Part shown: positions 1 through 6,465 of the stretch, one piece after another | Position numbering within the stretch: position 1 is the stretch's first letter | Layout of the letters: each line of letters begins with the position of its first letter | Assembly (NCBI GenBank): GCA_041917975.1 | Contig: JAYRWN010000082.1 | Location: 1 to 7,047 of the forward strand | DNA: 7,047 nt | Direction of reading: 5' to 3' | Source of the DNA: JAYRWN01 sp041917975 | GTDB lineage: Bacteria > Bacteroidota > Bacteroidia > Chitinophagales > Saprospiraceae | Position numbers and translations under genes: made by a program | The notes under the pieces: generated by a model | The model's database searches: none | Told to the model about the DNA's origin: nothing | What the model saw: the letters and a program-made list of their open reading frames with translations, nothing else

Positions 1-1
1 A

Positions 2-214
2 CTGATGAGAAACATCTTTGGTTTAGGAACTCCAAAACAAACAATAGCTGTAATTTCTGCCTTAAAAATGTTTTATAAACTTATTTTTAGGTTAATTCGC
101 TCCATAACCAATGGAGCTACCGAATTAAGTCATTCAATATTAAATGAGATATCCTTCCTCCTTTTTATGTCAAAACTGATAAAAGTCAATTTATTGATAA
201 AAAATAATAGTTAA
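2..214 (+). CDS. Possible C-terminal end of an IS transposase (partial)
   Basis: The frame is open from the left edge and stops with TAA at 212-214. The roughly 70 visible residues are basic and hydrophobic, with a segment IAVISALKMFYKLIFRLI at about residues 15-32, and end in a lysine/asparagine-rich tail. No DDE catalytic residue or other recognisable motif lies in this part. The reason to call it a transposase end is position: it points toward, and stops just before, a terminal-repeat-like sequence that interrupts the next gene. The first ATG at 5 is probably internal. It could also be a non-coding open frame. Confidence 0.35.
   Translation: MMRNIFGLGTPKQTIAVISALKMFYKLIFRLIRSITNGATELSHSILNEISFLLFMSKLIKVNLLIKNNS
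99..117. repeat. Perfect 7-bp inverted repeat within the IS end
   Basis: GCTCCAT (99-105) and ATGGAGC (111-117) are exact reverse complements around a 5-nt loop. The repeat lies inside the partial plus-strand frame. No U-tract follows on either strand, so it is not a classical terminator. It could be subterminal structure of the IS, or chance. Confidence 0.3.
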
Positions 215-227
215 AAAAGGCCGTATT

Positions 228-545
228 TCAACAGCCTCTTAGATAGGCAGCCATGGAATAATTGTGGCTGAGACAAGGTGACTGCCGGGTTCCCCGCTGA
301 TGAAAACTAATAACCTGATAATTAGGCCACAAATAGTCCACTACATTTTGCAAATCGGTAGGAAACCCCGGGCCACCATGCAAAAGTATGACCGTCTCTT
401 TTTCCTCGTGGGCGTAAAACTGAGTATATAGTTGATCCTCATCGTTAAATATGGTAGTAATTTGAGGCTCAACCGGAGACATCCCTGGGGAGGCACTTCC
501 TGAACCGGCAGTCAACCATAAACTGCAATATAACATCGTCATCAT
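228..545 (-). pseudogene. Alpha/beta hydrolase, truncated by IS insertion
   Basis: The N-terminal third of an alpha/beta-hydrolase of the proline-iminopeptidase-like type is present. It has VILLHGGPG (HGGPG at residues 56-60, the oxyanion-loop motif) and YQVISFHQRGTRQS (about 76-89, matching the family QRG-T-x-S element). Homology stops at SMAAYL. The last codons and the TGA come from the neighbouring IS end, so the Gly-x-Ser-x-Gly nucleophile and the catalytic Asp and His are all missing, and the product should be inactive. The start is uncertain. The longest frame begins at 545 with ATGATG, but family members usually start just before the PQITTIF-like strand, which favours the ATG at 480-482. 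It lies 64 nt downstream of the Crp-like regulator on the same strand. Confidence 0.75.
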
Positions 546-590
546 CAGATTAATTTTCGGTCAAAGTTGGCGCCAAAAATTTCTGCGATG

Positions 591-606
591 GTTATCATTT
601 GATAAC
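591..606. promoter_or_regulatory. Perfect 16-bp palindrome, candidate operator
   Basis: GTTATCATTTGATAAC is a 7-2-7 perfect inverted repeat in the 64-nt gap between the Crp/Fnr-like regulator gene and the broken hydrolase. It is too A/T-rich and loopless to be a terminator and has the size of a dimeric-regulator operator. The neighbouring Crp/Fnr-like protein is an obvious candidate binder, but it is only a guess. Crp/Fnr sites are typically two 5-bp half-sites; this one is inverted relative to the FNR consensus TTGAT-N4-ATCAA. Confidence 0.4.
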
Positions 607-609
607 AAA

Positions 610-1182
610 TCAGGAGGACATCAATATTTTACGTAACCGGCTAAAAGAAACTTTAGTAATACCAAGGTATGAGGCGATAAAATGATGTGGAACCAGATTT
701 TCCAAATTGGGGAAGACGTCCCGTACATATTTCAAACGGTCCATGGCTGAACTGCTGCGTTCCAGCGCCTGCTGCTTATACATGCGTGCTAGTTCTTGTT
801 CTACAACGCGTTGTCCGAATTCGCGAAATTCACCGTTGGTATGTCTCAATTCATCCAGGATGGAGGTAGGCACCACAGCCATAGTTACCTCAGTCAATGC
901 TTGCAGACTAAAAATACTTCTATTATTCTGTGTGCGGGCAAAGTGCGGTGTTATTACCGTACCCGGAAGGTAAAAACCTGTAGTGACCCAAACACCGTCA
1001 GCTTGTTCATGACCGCGTTGCGCAATGCCATCCAACAATAAATATTCACTATCATTAATTTTATTGGCCTGGAATACGTAGGACCAACGCGCATAAATTT
1101 GAAGTTTAGCGTCCCGCATGAACAAATCATGTCCATTTGATGATTGAATTCCAGCTAACTGCAAAACGTCCCGCACATCCAT
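610..1182 (-). CDS. Crp/Fnr-family transcriptional regulator
   Basis: This is a 190-residue cytoplasmic DNA-binding regulator. Residues ~20-115 fit the cyclic-nucleotide-binding-type beta-roll (YLLLDGIAQRG, then GFYLPGTVITPHF, then SLQALTEVTMAVVP). The dimerisation helix spans ~115-145. The C-terminal helix-turn-helix is at ~164-186 (VPHHFIASYLGITKVSFSRLRK), with the ASYLGIT-x-x-x-SR-x-RK pattern typical of Bacteroidota Crp-like proteins. There are no cysteines, so it cannot be an Fe-S oxygen sensor like FNR, and I see no canonical cAMP-contact motif; the ligand is unknown. The ATG at 1182 is the first possible start, since the in-frame codon 15 nt upstream is the peptidase stop. It is probably cotranscribed with the peptidase, and no ribosome-binding site is evident. 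Length is normal for the group. Confidence 0.88.
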   Translation of the reverse strand: MDVRDVLQLAGIQSSNGHDLFMRDAKLQIYARWSYVFQANKINDSEYLLLDGIAQRGHEQADGVWVTTGFYLPGTVITPHFARTQNNRSIFSLQALTEVTMAVVPTSILDELRHTNGEFREFGQRVVEQELARMYKQQALERSSSAMDRLKYVRDVFPNLENLVPHHFIASYLGITKVSFSRLRKILMSS

Positions 1183-1197
1183 ATCAAAGGCAAGTAA

Positions 1198-2727
1198 TTA
1201 TTTCATCAGCATAATCATGGCCAGTTGGTCGATGGCATCCCAGAGATTCTGAATACGGACATTTTCATTATCGCTGTGCTGGTTACTGTCGTGGTTGGTG
1301 ACACATAAGTTGATGACCTTAGCATCCAGAATTTTTTCAAATAAAAACAGGGGTAAACTTCCGCCGGCCGTAGGTAAAATGATGACCTGCTTTAGTGTCG
1401 CGGATTGTACGGCAGCGATGACTTGTTTTGAAATAGGTAAATCCAAGGGGGTGCGCTGGGCATTGTACCCGCCTTCACCATGGTCGATTTTGATGATATT
1501 AGGATACTGCAGCCGTTCATCATCGGTTGGATCCCGATCCAGGATATGGTAACCTTGCGAAGCGATGTAATCTTTAACCAATTGAATTTGTTTTTGATAA
1601 TCGGTACCTAAAACCTGGCGCAGGTCCAGAGTAGCTTTAGCGACGGTGGGAATAACGTTTGTGGCTTTTTCACCGGCATCGGCGCAATCAATACCGTTGA
1701 TGTTCAGCGAAGGCCATTCATAGGCTTCAAACAAATGCCGCCCACCACCTTCCGGAGTGTGTATGCCCAGTTCCTTTTTCATTTTTTCATCGATGGATGG
1801 GCTGGAAAGAAAAGCTTGCCGCTCGCTTTCGGTGAAAGGTATGGCATCCGCATAATACCCGGGAATAGTCACCAGACCTTGTTCATCTTTCATCCCGGCC
1901 AATAATTTGGCCATTTTCAGGCAGGGGTTAGGCGCCCAATTGCCGTAGTGGCCACTGTGTAGAGGTCTTTTTGGGCCATAAATGGTGAGATCAATGTTCA
2001 CATCACCACGCACCCCAAAATCGATTAAAGGTAGTCCACTTTGGTGCACGGGGCCATCGGCGATGAGCCACAGATCAGCCTGCAGCAGGTCCTTATGCTG
2101 CTCGAGAATTTCGTCCAGATGCAGCGAGCCGATTTCTTCTTCCCCTTCAAAGAAAAATTTAATATTCCAGGAAGGCACCAGGCCTCTCTGACGGATAGCA
2201 TCATAAGCATTAATAATGGCCATGACACCGGCTTTATCATCGGCGCTGCTGCGGCAGGAAATACGCCATTCGGGATTGATGGGCATCCCGTCGGAGGGCA
2301 GAGCCATGATCTGACCACCGCGATCTACAGGTGCGGTGAGCAATTGCGGTTTAAATGGGGTCAGGCTGGGATGCCAGGTGGTCGCATTGACGGGCTGTCC
2401 GTCGTAATGAGCATAAAAAATAATGGTTTTAGTGGCACCAGGGGTGATCACTTCACCGTACACCGCCGGGGGAGTATTAGGTGTGCGTGCTAAGAGGCGA
2501 CGGGTTTGCACGCCTCTTTTTTGTAACATGTTTTCAATAACCGTGGCATTTTGCAGGATATTGGTTAAATCTTTTGCCTGATTAGGCCACTGCAAAAAAT
2601 CAAAATACTCCCGCAGCATCGTGTGCTCATGGGAGCGTCGAAAAGATTGGATTTTTTCCAACGATGACTGTCCGCGGCCTATGGTTCCACAGATCAGCAA
2701 GAGCATGGCAAGGATAATTTTTTTCAC
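1198..2727 (-). CDS. Exported M20-family metallopeptidase / amidohydrolase
   Basis: A 509-residue di-zinc hydrolase of the M20/M25/M40 (dipeptidase / acetylornithine deacetylase) family. It begins with an N-terminal signal peptide (MKKIILAMLLLICGTIGRGQ, residues 1-20), so it probably acts in the periplasm on peptides or acylated amino acids. The metal site is readable: H107 in AHYDGQP, D163/D164 in SADDKAG, the catalytic glutamate and its metal-binding neighbour E197-E198 in FEGEEEIGS, D224 in LIADGP, and a C-terminal histidine at about 484 in NQHSDNE. The dimerisation domain includes RPLHSGHYG (254-262). All key residues are intact, and the length is usual for the group. The start codon is GTG; the signal peptide begins right there, which supports it. 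The gene is separated from the upstream baeRF gene by 144 nt and followed at 15 nt by the Crp-like regulator. The true substrate cannot be read from sequence. Confidence 0.92.
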   Translation of the reverse strand: MKKIILAMLLLICGTIGRGQSSLEKIQSFRRSHEHTMLREYFDFLQWPNQAKDLTNILQNATVIENMLQKRGVQTRRLLARTPNTPPAVYGEVITPGATKTIIFYAHYDGQPVNATTWHPSLTPFKPQLLTAPVDRGGQIMALPSDGMPINPEWRISCRSSADDKAGVMAIINAYDAIRQRGLVPSWNIKFFFEGEEEIGSLHLDEILEQHKDLLQADLWLIADGPVHQSGLPLIDFGVRGDVNIDLTIYGPKRPLHSGHYGNWAPNPCLKMAKLLAGMKDEQGLVTIPGYYADAIPFTESERQAFLSSPSIDEKMKKELGIHTPEGGGRHLFEAYEWPSLNINGIDCADAGEKATNVIPTVAKATLDLRQVLGTDYQKQIQLVKDYIASQGYHILDRDPTDDERLQYPNIIKIDHGEGGYNAQRTPLDLPISKQVIAAVQSATLKQVIILPTAGGSLPLFLFEKILDAKVINLCVTNHDSNQHSDNENVRIQNLWDAIDQLAMIMLMK

Positions 2728-2871
2728 CCGATGTATTTTTGACCTTCAAAAAAACGAAAAAATCCAGAGCGGATGAAATTAAATCACCTTTAGACAGCCA
2801 TTAGTCTATTATTTATAAAAAAAAACAAGTGGGTCGTATGATCCGGTGCATTCATTTCCGGGAATTAGTTG
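2728..2871 (-). other. Intergenic spacer with U9 tract; possible transcript end and start
   Basis: The 144-nt spacer lies between the baeRF stop and the peptidase GTG. On the minus strand a run of nine T (complement of 2817-2825) follows the baeRF gene, but no convincing stem precedes it, only a short CCGG/CCGG pairing, so a terminator is weakly supported. A 5-bp dyad TAGAC-N8-GTCTA spans 2791-2808. I found no clear Bacteroidota TTTG / TAnnTTTG promoter for the peptidase. The spacer is the likeliest place for a transcription boundary on this strand. Confidence 0.3.
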
Positions 2872-3990
2872 CTAATACCTGGTGATTAAACCGATGCGAC
2901 CATAATTATCCAATGAGCCGTTTTCAAAGATGATCACTTTCCCGTTTTTATCCAGGACGGTTTCAGCAATGTCATCCACCACATCGCTGATCACTGTATG
3001 TCTTTCGGGAGGTGGTTTGAGATATAAGTGATAATCCTGCGCGCCTACAAAAGCAGGTTTCATAAAATCTTTTTCCATTAATAAGGTCATTCCTTTTCCT
3101 GCCTTCGCGGCTTTCCACACCGGCTCCAACCCTTCATCAGCCAAGCCCCGTCCAATCTTTTCTTGAAACTCTTCGAATATGCGCGCCTTATTTTTTTCAA
3201 GATAACTTTTCATTTTTGTCCAGGCTTTATCTCCAAGTTGGGATAATCCCTGGTAGGTATAGTTACCAGTAATCGTTCCAGCCTGATGTGAAAGATGGTT
3301 ATTTATTTTTTTGAACAAGCCTATTTCATTTTTGGTGCCACAGACGATCAGCGGAACTGTGGGTGTCAGGTAACGGTTCAGATGCAAGTCCGCATGATGA
3401 AAGACATCACGAAATCTGATTTTTTCGAGGATTGATTTATCTTTTTCCATGCTTTGTAACGTCGCATGACCTCCGATGGACTGAGCTCTGGAGGGAGGAG
3501 CATATTCATAATTGTCAATGATGCGATAGGGGAAAAAATCATCTTTTATTTCCTTAAGATTATTTAATAAACCTTCATATAGACGGATTATTTTTTCCGA
3601 AAGATGTAAGAGATAATATGGTGTTACATAATACTGACTGTATAACAAATCTCTTAATTCGAAAGAATTGCTCAAAATAATTTTTTTCTTAACCGGAAAG
3701 GGAAATTTTACCAAATGTTTGAAACGCGGAGAAATAAAAATACCTATGCCCCGATCATTATGAGTGAAATCAATTTGTTCGGTTAATTCATCCAAACTGG
3801 TGAGCAGCGACTCATGTTTTTTTATCTCGGGGTATTTAAATAAAATAAATTCTATCGCTTTAAGAATTGCTTTTTTCGTTTCGATGATATCGGTTCTGCG
3901 CTCCGGGGCAAGCCGGTGGGTGGGTAACAAAATGGACAGGCAGCTTTGCCCGCGTTCGCCCAGTAATTCTTGAATATTAATATTTTTCAT
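2872..3990 (-). CDS. baeRF-type (eRF1-like) ribosome hibernation factor
   Basis: A 372-residue protein resembling bacterial archaeo-eukaryotic release factor homologues (baeRF family 3; related proteins are annotated as ribosome hibernation factors in Bacteroidota). The N terminus has the hallmark CLSILLPTHRLAPERRTD (17-34) followed by a helix of about 30 residues. A strand pair DRGIGIFISPRF lies at 79-90. The middle region includes TPTVPLIVCGTKNEIGLFKK (209-228). The C-terminal alpha/beta sandwich corresponds to the eRF1 domain 3 / L7Ae-like fold, ending VIIFENGSLDNYGRIGLITRY. No GGQ peptide-release motif is present, so it is not expected to hydrolyse peptidyl-tRNA; the family is thought to act on idle or stressed ribosomes. 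It starts 12 nt after the Pro-rich gene, so it is very likely in one operon with it and the erythromycin-esterase-like gene. The family call is from remembered motifs, and the exact subfamily is less sure. Confidence 0.78.
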   Translation of the reverse strand: MKNINIQELLGERGQSCLSILLPTHRLAPERRTDIIETKKAILKAIEFILFKYPEIKKHESLLTSLDELTEQIDFTHNDRGIGIFISPRFKHLVKFPFPVKKKIILSNSFELRDLLYSQYYVTPYYLLHLSEKIIRLYEGLLNNLKEIKDDFFPYRIIDNYEYAPPSRAQSIGGHATLQSMEKDKSILEKIRFRDVFHHADLHLNRYLTPTVPLIVCGTKNEIGLFKKINNHLSHQAGTITGNYTYQGLSQLGDKAWTKMKSYLEKNKARIFEEFQEKIGRGLADEGLEPVWKAAKAGKGMTLLMEKDFMKPAFVGAQDYHLYLKPPPERHTVISDVVDDIAETVLDKNGKVIIFENGSLDNYGRIGLITRY

Positions 3991-4002
3991 AACCGGAATT
4001 TT

Positions 4003-4305
4003 TTAACTGGTAATCAAAATATTTTTAATAACATCACTCTGGATAATTTTAAGATTATCCAGAGGGAGTACCGTTTTAGTGAGCAGGTTATTCCCCGGAG
4101 GAATATATTCTGGCGGGGCTTGTTCCGGGACGGGATCAGGGTCTATCTTTTCCGGTTCTTCTTCCGGTGGAAAAGGTTGATCCGGATCTGCTTGAGGAAT
4201 AATTTCGGGTTCTGGTTGAGGAGATGGAAATTCAGGTTCTTGAAATTGAGGTCCTCCCGTTATTAAAATCCCTTGCGGTCTTATAAAATTGATACATTTC
4301 ATCAT
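4003..4305 (-). CDS. Small Pro/Glu-rich acidic protein of unknown function
   Basis: A 100-residue protein with 19 prolines in residues 19-70, arranged in PEPE, PDPV, PPEEEPE and similar pairs, and very acidic. This part should be extended and disordered. It is flanked by a short N-terminal stretch (MMKCINFIRPQGILITGG) and a C-terminal stretch (NNLLTKTVL to ILITS) of ordinary composition. There is no signal peptide or membrane segment. It sits 17 nt after the erythromycin-esterase-like gene and 12 nt before the baeRF gene, which argues that it is real and co-expressed. Similar short Pro/Glu proteins occur beside stress genes in Bacteroidota, as far as I recall. The C-terminal codons 81-90 overlap a strong hairpin, and one alternative frame stops directly after the Pro-rich part, so the true end may be earlier or frameshifted. 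The opposite-strand frame here is its mirror image. Confidence 0.6.
   Translation of the reverse strand: MMKCINFIRPQGILITGGPQFQEPEFPSPQPEPEIIPQADPDQPFPPEEEPEKIDPDPVPEQAPPEYIPPGNNLLTKTVLPLDNLKIIQSDVIKNILITS
4037..4064. repeat. Perfect 11-bp stem / 6-nt loop hairpin between Pro-rich and baeRF genes
   Basis: CTCTGGATAAT (4037-4047) and ATTATCCAGAG (4054-4064) are exact reverse complements around TTTAAG. The transcribed strand is minus, where the hairpin lies about 47 nt before the baeRF start and within the last 20 codons of the Pro-rich frame. It is followed by A/U-rich sequence but not a clean U-run. It could be a weak intra-operon terminator or attenuator, an RNA-processing or stability element that sets different levels of the two proteins, or an operator. 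Confidence 0.6.
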
Positions 4306-4322
4306 TGCGGATTTAAAGCAGC

Positions 4323-5705
4323 TTAAACACCAAATGGGTAGGTTTCCGGCATCTGACTCTGATCAGCAGTAACATGCAAAGGATGCAGGGCTTTCGTACG
4401 GTCAAAAAACAGGTAGGCGTCATAACGGTTAGTCATTTCGCTGGGCACATAATTATAATGTTGTTCACGGTGGGGGTGATAAACCACGCCTATGGCCCTT
4501 TGTCTAATCCGCTGATTGAGTAAGTCGGGATGGGACAAATGGTGCATCAAAATAACCTGGTTAGCTTCGTGTACTGTGTGGAGAATGGCATCCCAACTAT
4601 GTTCCACAGCCGGAGGAACCTCATACGTTCGTTCGGGGCTACCCCAGGCCGGAGCGGCGATAACCTGGCCCCGGTAAGTGCCTAATCCGGCTAGAAAAAC
4701 CTGATCATAACCCAGTTCATTGCGAATGAGTTCGCCCAGATTAAACATGCCCTGATCGTGCATAATAGTAGCCCGCGCATCACCAATATGCGTGTTATGC
4801 GCCCAAATAATGGCTTTGGCCTGAGGTCCATGGTAGTTCAGTAAACGGTGTAAAGTATCAGCCATATGACGGTCGCGGATATTCCAGGAAAAAGCACCGC
4901 CGCGAAGCATAGCCCGGTAATATTTTTCGGCGTTGGTTAAGATCAGGGCATTTTGTTCTGCATTGAACACATTTTCATGGTCCGTATTATAATTGGCCAT
5001 TCGTTGGCGCACCTGCGCCAGGAGACTAATTACTTCCTGTTCGCATAATTTGGGAACAAACTGACTGGCCTGAGCGTAACTTTGGCCTTCATCCGTTTGA
5101 TACGGTTCAAAACAATGGTAGGCTGCCTGGGCAGCTTGAAAAGCCAGAGGATCTGTTTGTTGTAAATAGTGCATAATAGCTTCCATGCTTTCCCACAAGC
5201 TATATACATCCAGGCCATAAAACCCAACTTTATGGGTGATGGGCAACGCTTGATTATGCTCATACAACCATTCGGCCAAAGCAACCATCTCCCAATTAGC
5301 CCACATCCATGTAGGCCAGCGGTTAAAAGCCTGTAAAACACTGTAGGCACTATCGCCAGCCTGAGGGTAATTTTTTAAGTATCGGTTTAAACGATAACAA
5401 TCAGGCCAATCTCCTTCTACCGCGATAAAATTAAATCCACCTTCATTGATCAGGCGTTTGCTGATGATATTTCTCCAGGTATAGAATTCATGGGTGCCAT
5501 GAGTGGCTTCGCCTAACATGACCACTTTAGCATCCGCGGCACGATCGATGAATTCGTCCAGGTCAGCCGGATCATGCAACAGTCTTGAATAAGCCCTGAT
5601 CTCTTCAATAGGACCAACCGCAGATCTTTTATTGCTTACAAATTGGAGATTACGCATGGAAAACTTTTTTGCCGGGTTCAATGAAGTCTTAATTACCATT
5701 TGCAT
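4323..5705 (-). CDS. Erythromycin-esterase-like hydrolase (EreA/EreB superfamily)
   Basis: A cytoplasmic protein of about 460 residues. Counting from the TTG codon at 5708, the catalytic set known from EreB is present with matching spacing: E67 and H70 in LGEATHGTHEFY, R79 in WRN, E98 in IAVEGDWPD, and H304/H307 in WAHNTHIGD. RDRHMADT (278-285) and DVYSLWESM (167-175) are further family signatures. This makes an intact metal-independent hydrolase likely. The family hydrolyses the macrolide lactone in resistance enzymes, but most chromosomal members have unknown substrates, and nothing here shows drug resistance. The start is not settled: TTG 5708, ATG 5705, ATG 5699 and ATG 5657 are all in frame without a ribosome-binding site. 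The last gives the MRNLQF start, closest to usual family length. It is the first gene of a minus-strand operon, divergent from the dienelactone-hydrolase/phosphoribosyltransferase pair. Confidence 0.9.
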   Translation of the reverse strand: MQMVIKTSLNPAKKFSMRNLQFVSNKRSAVGPIEEIRAYSRLLHDPADLDEFIDRAADAKVVMLGEATHGTHEFYTWRNIISKRLINEGGFNFIAVEGDWPDCYRLNRYLKNYPQAGDSAYSVLQAFNRWPTWMWANWEMVALAEWLYEHNQALPITHKVGFYGLDVYSLWESMEAIMHYLQQTDPLAFQAAQAAYHCFEPYQTDEGQSYAQASQFVPKLCEQEVISLLAQVRQRMANYNTDHENVFNAEQNALILTNAEKYYRAMLRGGAFSWNIRDRHMADTLHRLLNYHGPQAKAIIWAHNTHIGDARATIMHDQGMFNLGELIRNELGYDQVFLAGLGTYRGQVIAAPAWGSPERTYEVPPAVEHSWDAILHTVHEANQVILMHHLSHPDLLNQRIRQRAIGVVYHPHREQHYNYVPSEMTNRYDAYLFFDRTKALHPLHVTADQSQMPETYPFGV

Positions 5706-5728
5706 CAATGAGAAGGGTCACGTTTTGA

Positions 5729-5759
5729 TTTGATGCAGCTCAATACACCAATAATGTTT
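5729..5759 (+). promoter_or_regulatory. Candidate Bacteroidota-type promoter for the plus-strand pair
   Basis: TTTG at 5729-5732 is followed after exactly 19 nt by TAATGTTT at 5752-5759, which approximates the Bacteroidota -33 TTTG / -7 TAnnTTTG pattern (the second box deviates by one inserted base). Initiation would fall roughly 25-30 nt before the ATG at 5793. The leader is A/T-rich with no Shine-Dalgarno, as is common in this phylum. Confidence 0.3.
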
Positions 5760-5760
5760 T

Positions 5761-5773
5761 TTGATTAAATCAA
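5761..5773. promoter_or_regulatory. Perfect 13-bp palindrome in the divergent promoter region
   Basis: TTGATTAAATCAA is a perfect 6-1-6 inverted repeat just after the candidate -7 box and 19 nt before the dienelactone-hydrolase start. The half-sites TTGAT and ATCAA equal those of FNR boxes, but the spacer is 3 nt rather than 4. It could serve as an operator for a Crp/Fnr-type or other dimeric regulator controlling one or both divergent units. It may also be a chance A/T-rich dyad. Confidence 0.35.
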
Positions 5774-5792
5774 GCCCAGAAAAATAAATTTT

Positions 5793-6461
5793 ATGAAATA
5801 CCAATTTTTTGCCGAAGTACTTATCCCGGTAGACGGGCAAAAATTAGATGGGGAATTAATCATACCCGAGAACGCTCAAGGAGTCGTCATTTTTGCACAC
5901 GGCAGCGGGAGCAGCCGGCTTAGCCCCCGCAATCAGATTGTAGCCCGTAAACTGAATGAACAGGGTAAAGGAACCTTATTATTCGACTTACTGACTGCAG
6001 CGGAAGATCAGGGTGTACAAAACAGGTTTAACATCCGTTTATTGAGCGACCGTTTAGTCCATGCTACACATTGGCTGCGCCATTTCGCCCCGTCCGCAGC
6101 GCTGCCATTCGGTTTTTTTGGAGCCAGTACAGGAGCTGCCGCTGCTTTAGTAGCCGCCAGTGCATTGCCTGAAATAAAAGCGGTGGTCAGCCGGGGAGGT
6201 CGTCCCGACCTGGCTAAAACCAATTTGGCTAGGGTTACCGCTCCAGTATTGCTGATCGTAGGCGAACTGGATACTGCGGTTTTGGAATGGAACAGGGAAG
6301 CCCTAACAGATTTGAACGAGTCCAGTCATTTGGTTATCGTTCCGGGTGCCACCCATTTGTTTGAAGAGCCCGGTACTTTAGAAAAAGTAGCTCATCTGGC
6401 CAGCAAATGGTTTAACCGCCATCTGCAGAATAAATCGGCATTGGCCACTATAAAATCATAA
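5793..6461 (+). CDS. Dienelactone-hydrolase-family alpha/beta hydrolase
   Basis: A 222-residue cytoplasmic alpha/beta hydrolase. The oxyanion region is GVVIFAHGSGSSRLSPRN (30-47). The nucleophile elbow is GASTGAAAAL (110-119) with S112, the acid is D160 in LLIVGELDTAV, and the histidine is H188 in PGATHLFEEPG. The full triad is therefore present with family-typical order and length. The GSGSSRxSPRN form is typical of the small hydrolases found next to, or fused to, phosphoribosyltransferase domains, rather than of true chlorocatechol-pathway dienelactone hydrolases, and there are no aromatic-degradation genes nearby. The substrate is unknown. The ATG at 5793 is preceded by A/T-rich sequence. 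The stop is 4 nt before the next start, so translation is probably coupled. Confidence 0.88.
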   Translation: MKYQFFAEVLIPVDGQKLDGELIIPENAQGVVIFAHGSGSSRLSPRNQIVARKLNEQGKGTLLFDLLTAAEDQGVQNRFNIRLLSDRLVHATHWLRHFAPSAALPFGFFGASTGAAAALVAASALPEIKAVVSRGGRPDLAKTNLARVTAPVLLIVGELDTAVLEWNREALTDLNESSHLVIVPGATHLFEEPGTLEKVAHLASKWFNRHLQNKSALATIKS

Positions 6462-6465
6462 CATC

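Larger units (their letters stand above)
1..238. mobile_element. End of a putative insertion sequence (partial, runs off the window)
   Basis: The plus strand ends at 238 with TTTCAACAGCCTC, which read inward on the minus strand is GAGGCTGTTGAAA. This resembles the GAGGCTGT-type terminal repeats of several DDE-transposon IS groups (IS5, IS1182 and similar). The junction falls exactly where the neighbouring hydrolase reading frame loses its homology, and an open frame on the plus strand stops 24 nt before the end, as transposase genes usually do. The adjacent TTAG at 239-242 (CTAA on the minus strand) fits the YTAR target duplication of IS5-type elements, but the other copy is outside the window. 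The family is not certain. Confidence 0.5.

Noticed and set aside
610..1182. Crp-like regulator as an oxygen-sensing FNR
   Set aside because: The protein has no cysteine at all, so it cannot hold an Fe-S cluster.
2041..2493. 150-residue plus-strand frame inside the peptidase gene
   Set aside because: It lies fully antisense to a region carrying intact M20 catalytic motifs and shows no family features of its own.
2791..2808. TAGAC-N8-GTCTA dyad upstream of the peptidase as a possible operator
   Set aside because: Only 5 bp per arm in A/T-rich spacer, so it is easily expected by chance; mentioned only in the spacer entry.
3970..4266. 98-residue plus-strand frame rich in Arg, Phe and Trp, opposite the Pro-rich gene
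   Set aside because: Its composition is the reverse-complement mirror of the Pro/Glu codons, it overlaps the baeRF start region, and it has no recognisable motif. The minus-strand frame fits the operon spacing.
5030..5350. 106-residue minus-strand frame in another register within the Ere-like gene
   Set aside because: It is an out-of-frame shadow of a gene whose catalytic residues are all in the long frame.
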